Below are positions 15,179 to 15,877 of a stretch of DNA of 15,877 nt, piece by piece. The position numbers were made by a program, and so were the translations under genes. The stretch's first letter is position 1, and the number at the start of each line of letters is the position of its first letter. The DNA is from Candidatus Aminicenantota bacterium (GTDB taxonomy: Bacteria > Acidobacteriota > Aminicenantia > S016-38): the NCBI GenBank assembly GCA_027062035.1, contig JAMOUL010000045.1, positions 1-15,877 of the forward strand, given 5' to 3'. The notes below the pieces were generated by a model. It saw nothing but the letters and a program-made list of their open reading frames with translations, ran no database searches and was not told where the DNA came from.

Positions 15179-15594
15179 AATCGTTCTCAGCGTCTTCAAA
15201 AAGAGGCCATTTACTGTCTTTTTCTAACAATACTGGATGATTTGTGGGCAGTTTATTTTCAAATAAGGATCGCTCCAGATAATCCCATGCTCATGTTTGG
15301 GCGAGTAAAAATTTGTGGTTTTGTAAAGAACCTCTGCCACATCGGAAAGTACGTGGAATCCATGGGCAAAGCCCTCAGGATGATAAAGCATTTTTTGTTT
15401 TCTTCTGAAAGTCTTACCGCCACCCATTTACCATAAAATGGAGAGACTTTTCTTTTAACCTCTTTTGGTCTTTCCGTATCCTCTGCATAGGTCAACTTAT
15501 TCAGTACGACAATCCTGTAGTTTTTATTAACGTCCTGGCGTACAAATTCACTACCTATAAATCCTGCTCCTCCTGTTACGAGTATTGTTTTTAT
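15168..15594 (-). pseudogene. rfbB/rfbC: Decayed dTDP-rhamnose gene remnant: RfbB N-terminus joined to RfbC C-terminal half
   Basis: Minus-strand reading from 15594 gives KTILVTGGAGFIGSEFV and VVLNKLTYAEDTER, the NAD-binding start of dTDP-glucose 4,6-dehydratase (RfbB). Near 15446-15465 it passes in frame into SPFYGKWVAVRLSEENKK, the middle of dTDP-4-dehydrorhamnose 3,5-epimerase (RfbC). After a -1 shift in the A6 tract (15391-15396) the epimerase continues as MLYHPEGFAHGFHVLSDVAE and GIIWSDPYL. A second -1 shift near 15246-15250 leads to HPVLLEKDSKWPLFEDAEN and the stop at 15168. The position expected for the start codon reads ATA, with GGAAGG correctly spaced upstream (15601-15606). So a large internal deletion fused two genes of a former rhamnose pathway operon, followed by point decay. 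Neither enzyme can be functional. Confidence 0.88.
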
Positions 15595-15623
15595 AATAAT
15601 CCTTCCGCCATGGAAATTTTAAA

Positions 15624-15877
15624 TTAAATTTTTAAAATTTCAGAGTATTTTTTTGCCACTAACTTCCAGTTATACCTCTCCTTTAATATTTTGTTATAAT
15701 GCTCCCGAATGGATTCCAGAAAGCCGGATATATCCCTTTTTTCTTCAATTGATTTAATTAGTGAGGATAGGGATTCTGATGAAGTAAAATAAAGTCCTGC
15801 GTCTTCCAGAACTTCGCGGTTGAATGGTACATCGTAGGCAAAAACCAGATTACCGCTGGCTATAGCTTCAAGAAGGG
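15624..15877 (-). CDS. Glycosyltransferase (group 1/family 4), C-terminal 84 codons; 5' end outside window
   Basis: The reading frame enters from the right edge and ends at TAA 15624-15626. The visible part begins LLEAIASGNLVFAYDVPFNREVL, the donor-sugar-binding motif of GT-B glycosyltransferases (usual form LLEAMASGxxVIAxDxPxNREVLGDAGLYF). It continues with DAGLYFTSSESLSSLI and ends with RYNWKLVAKKYSEIL, the typical C-terminal helix. The NREVL form is common in rhamnosyltransferase-like and DUF1972-linked members, which would suit the dTDP-rhamnose remnant just downstream, but substrate is not provable from the tail. The rfbB/rfbC remnant begins about 30 nt after its stop, in the same direction, suggesting one former glycan operon convergent with the export operon. 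Confidence 0.88.
   Translation of the reverse strand, partial: LLEAIASGNLVFAYDVPFNREVLEDAGLYFTSSESLSSLIKSIEEKRDISGFLESIREHYNKILKERYNWKLVAKKYSEILKI

Noticed and set aside
15168..15594. A genuine bifunctional RfbB-RfbC fusion enzyme
   Set aside because: Only ~45 residues of RfbB remain (no catalytic domain), two frameshifts break RfbC and no start codon is present.
1..15877. CRISPR arrays, tRNA or rRNA genes, insertion sequences
   Set aside because: No regularly spaced repeats, no tRNA-like cloverleaf or conserved rRNA stretches and no transposase motifs were seen on either strand.

Overview
The window comes from a diderm (Gram-negative-type) bacterium. It encodes an outer-membrane beta-barrel, a periplasmic polysaccharide export protein and several signal peptides. 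The DNA is moderately AT-rich, and arginine and isoleucine codons are dominated by AGA/AGG and ATA, a usage often seen in thermophiles and some deep-branching phyla. I cannot name a genus. An uncultivated lineage, for example in the Acidobacteriota/Aminicenantota neighbourhood, is only a guess.

Left part (1-5870), signalling. A secreted serpin (1-512, minus, cut by the window edge) has its own sigma70-like promoter. Upstream of it on the same strand is an 809-residue PAS-GAF-GAF-PAS-HD-GYP protein (583-3012), expected to degrade c-di-GMP. Divergent from that, across 159 bp, are two tandem paralogous membrane diguanylate cyclases (3172-4416 and 4635-5870), each with an intact GGEEF site and an intact RxxD inhibitory site. 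They are separated by a palindromic repeat element.

Centre and right (5900-15178), one long exopolysaccharide operon. A good promoter at 5900-5927 precedes eight plus-strand genes that are overlapping or closely spaced. In order: a small signal-peptide protein with a carboxypeptidase-regulatory-like domain; an outer-membrane beta-barrel; a short OPX (Wza-like) export protein; a Wzc-like co-polymerase fused to a BY-kinase with a tyrosine-rich tail; its PHP-type tyrosine phosphatase (CpsB/YwqE family); a Wzy/O-antigen-ligase-family polymerase; a membrane-anchored helical-repeat protein of unknown role; and a WecA/TagO-type sugar-1-phosphate transferase. This is a nearly complete Wzy-dependent polymer assembly and export line. 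The Wzx flippase and most glycosyltransferases are not in the window.

Right edge (15168-15877), minus strand, convergent with the operon. The C-terminal end of a glycosyltransferase is followed by a decayed dTDP-rhamnose gene remnant: the first ~45 residues of RfbB joined to the C-terminal half of RfbC, with a lost start codon and two frameshifts.

Working model (inference): c-di-GMP made and degraded by the left-hand genes controls the neighbouring polymer operon, and tyrosine phosphorylation/dephosphorylation of the Wzc tail controls chain assembly. The features most worth checking are the short OPX plus beta-barrel pair, the kinase tail/phosphatase start overlap, the mosaic identity of the two cyclases, and the rfbB/rfbC remnant.
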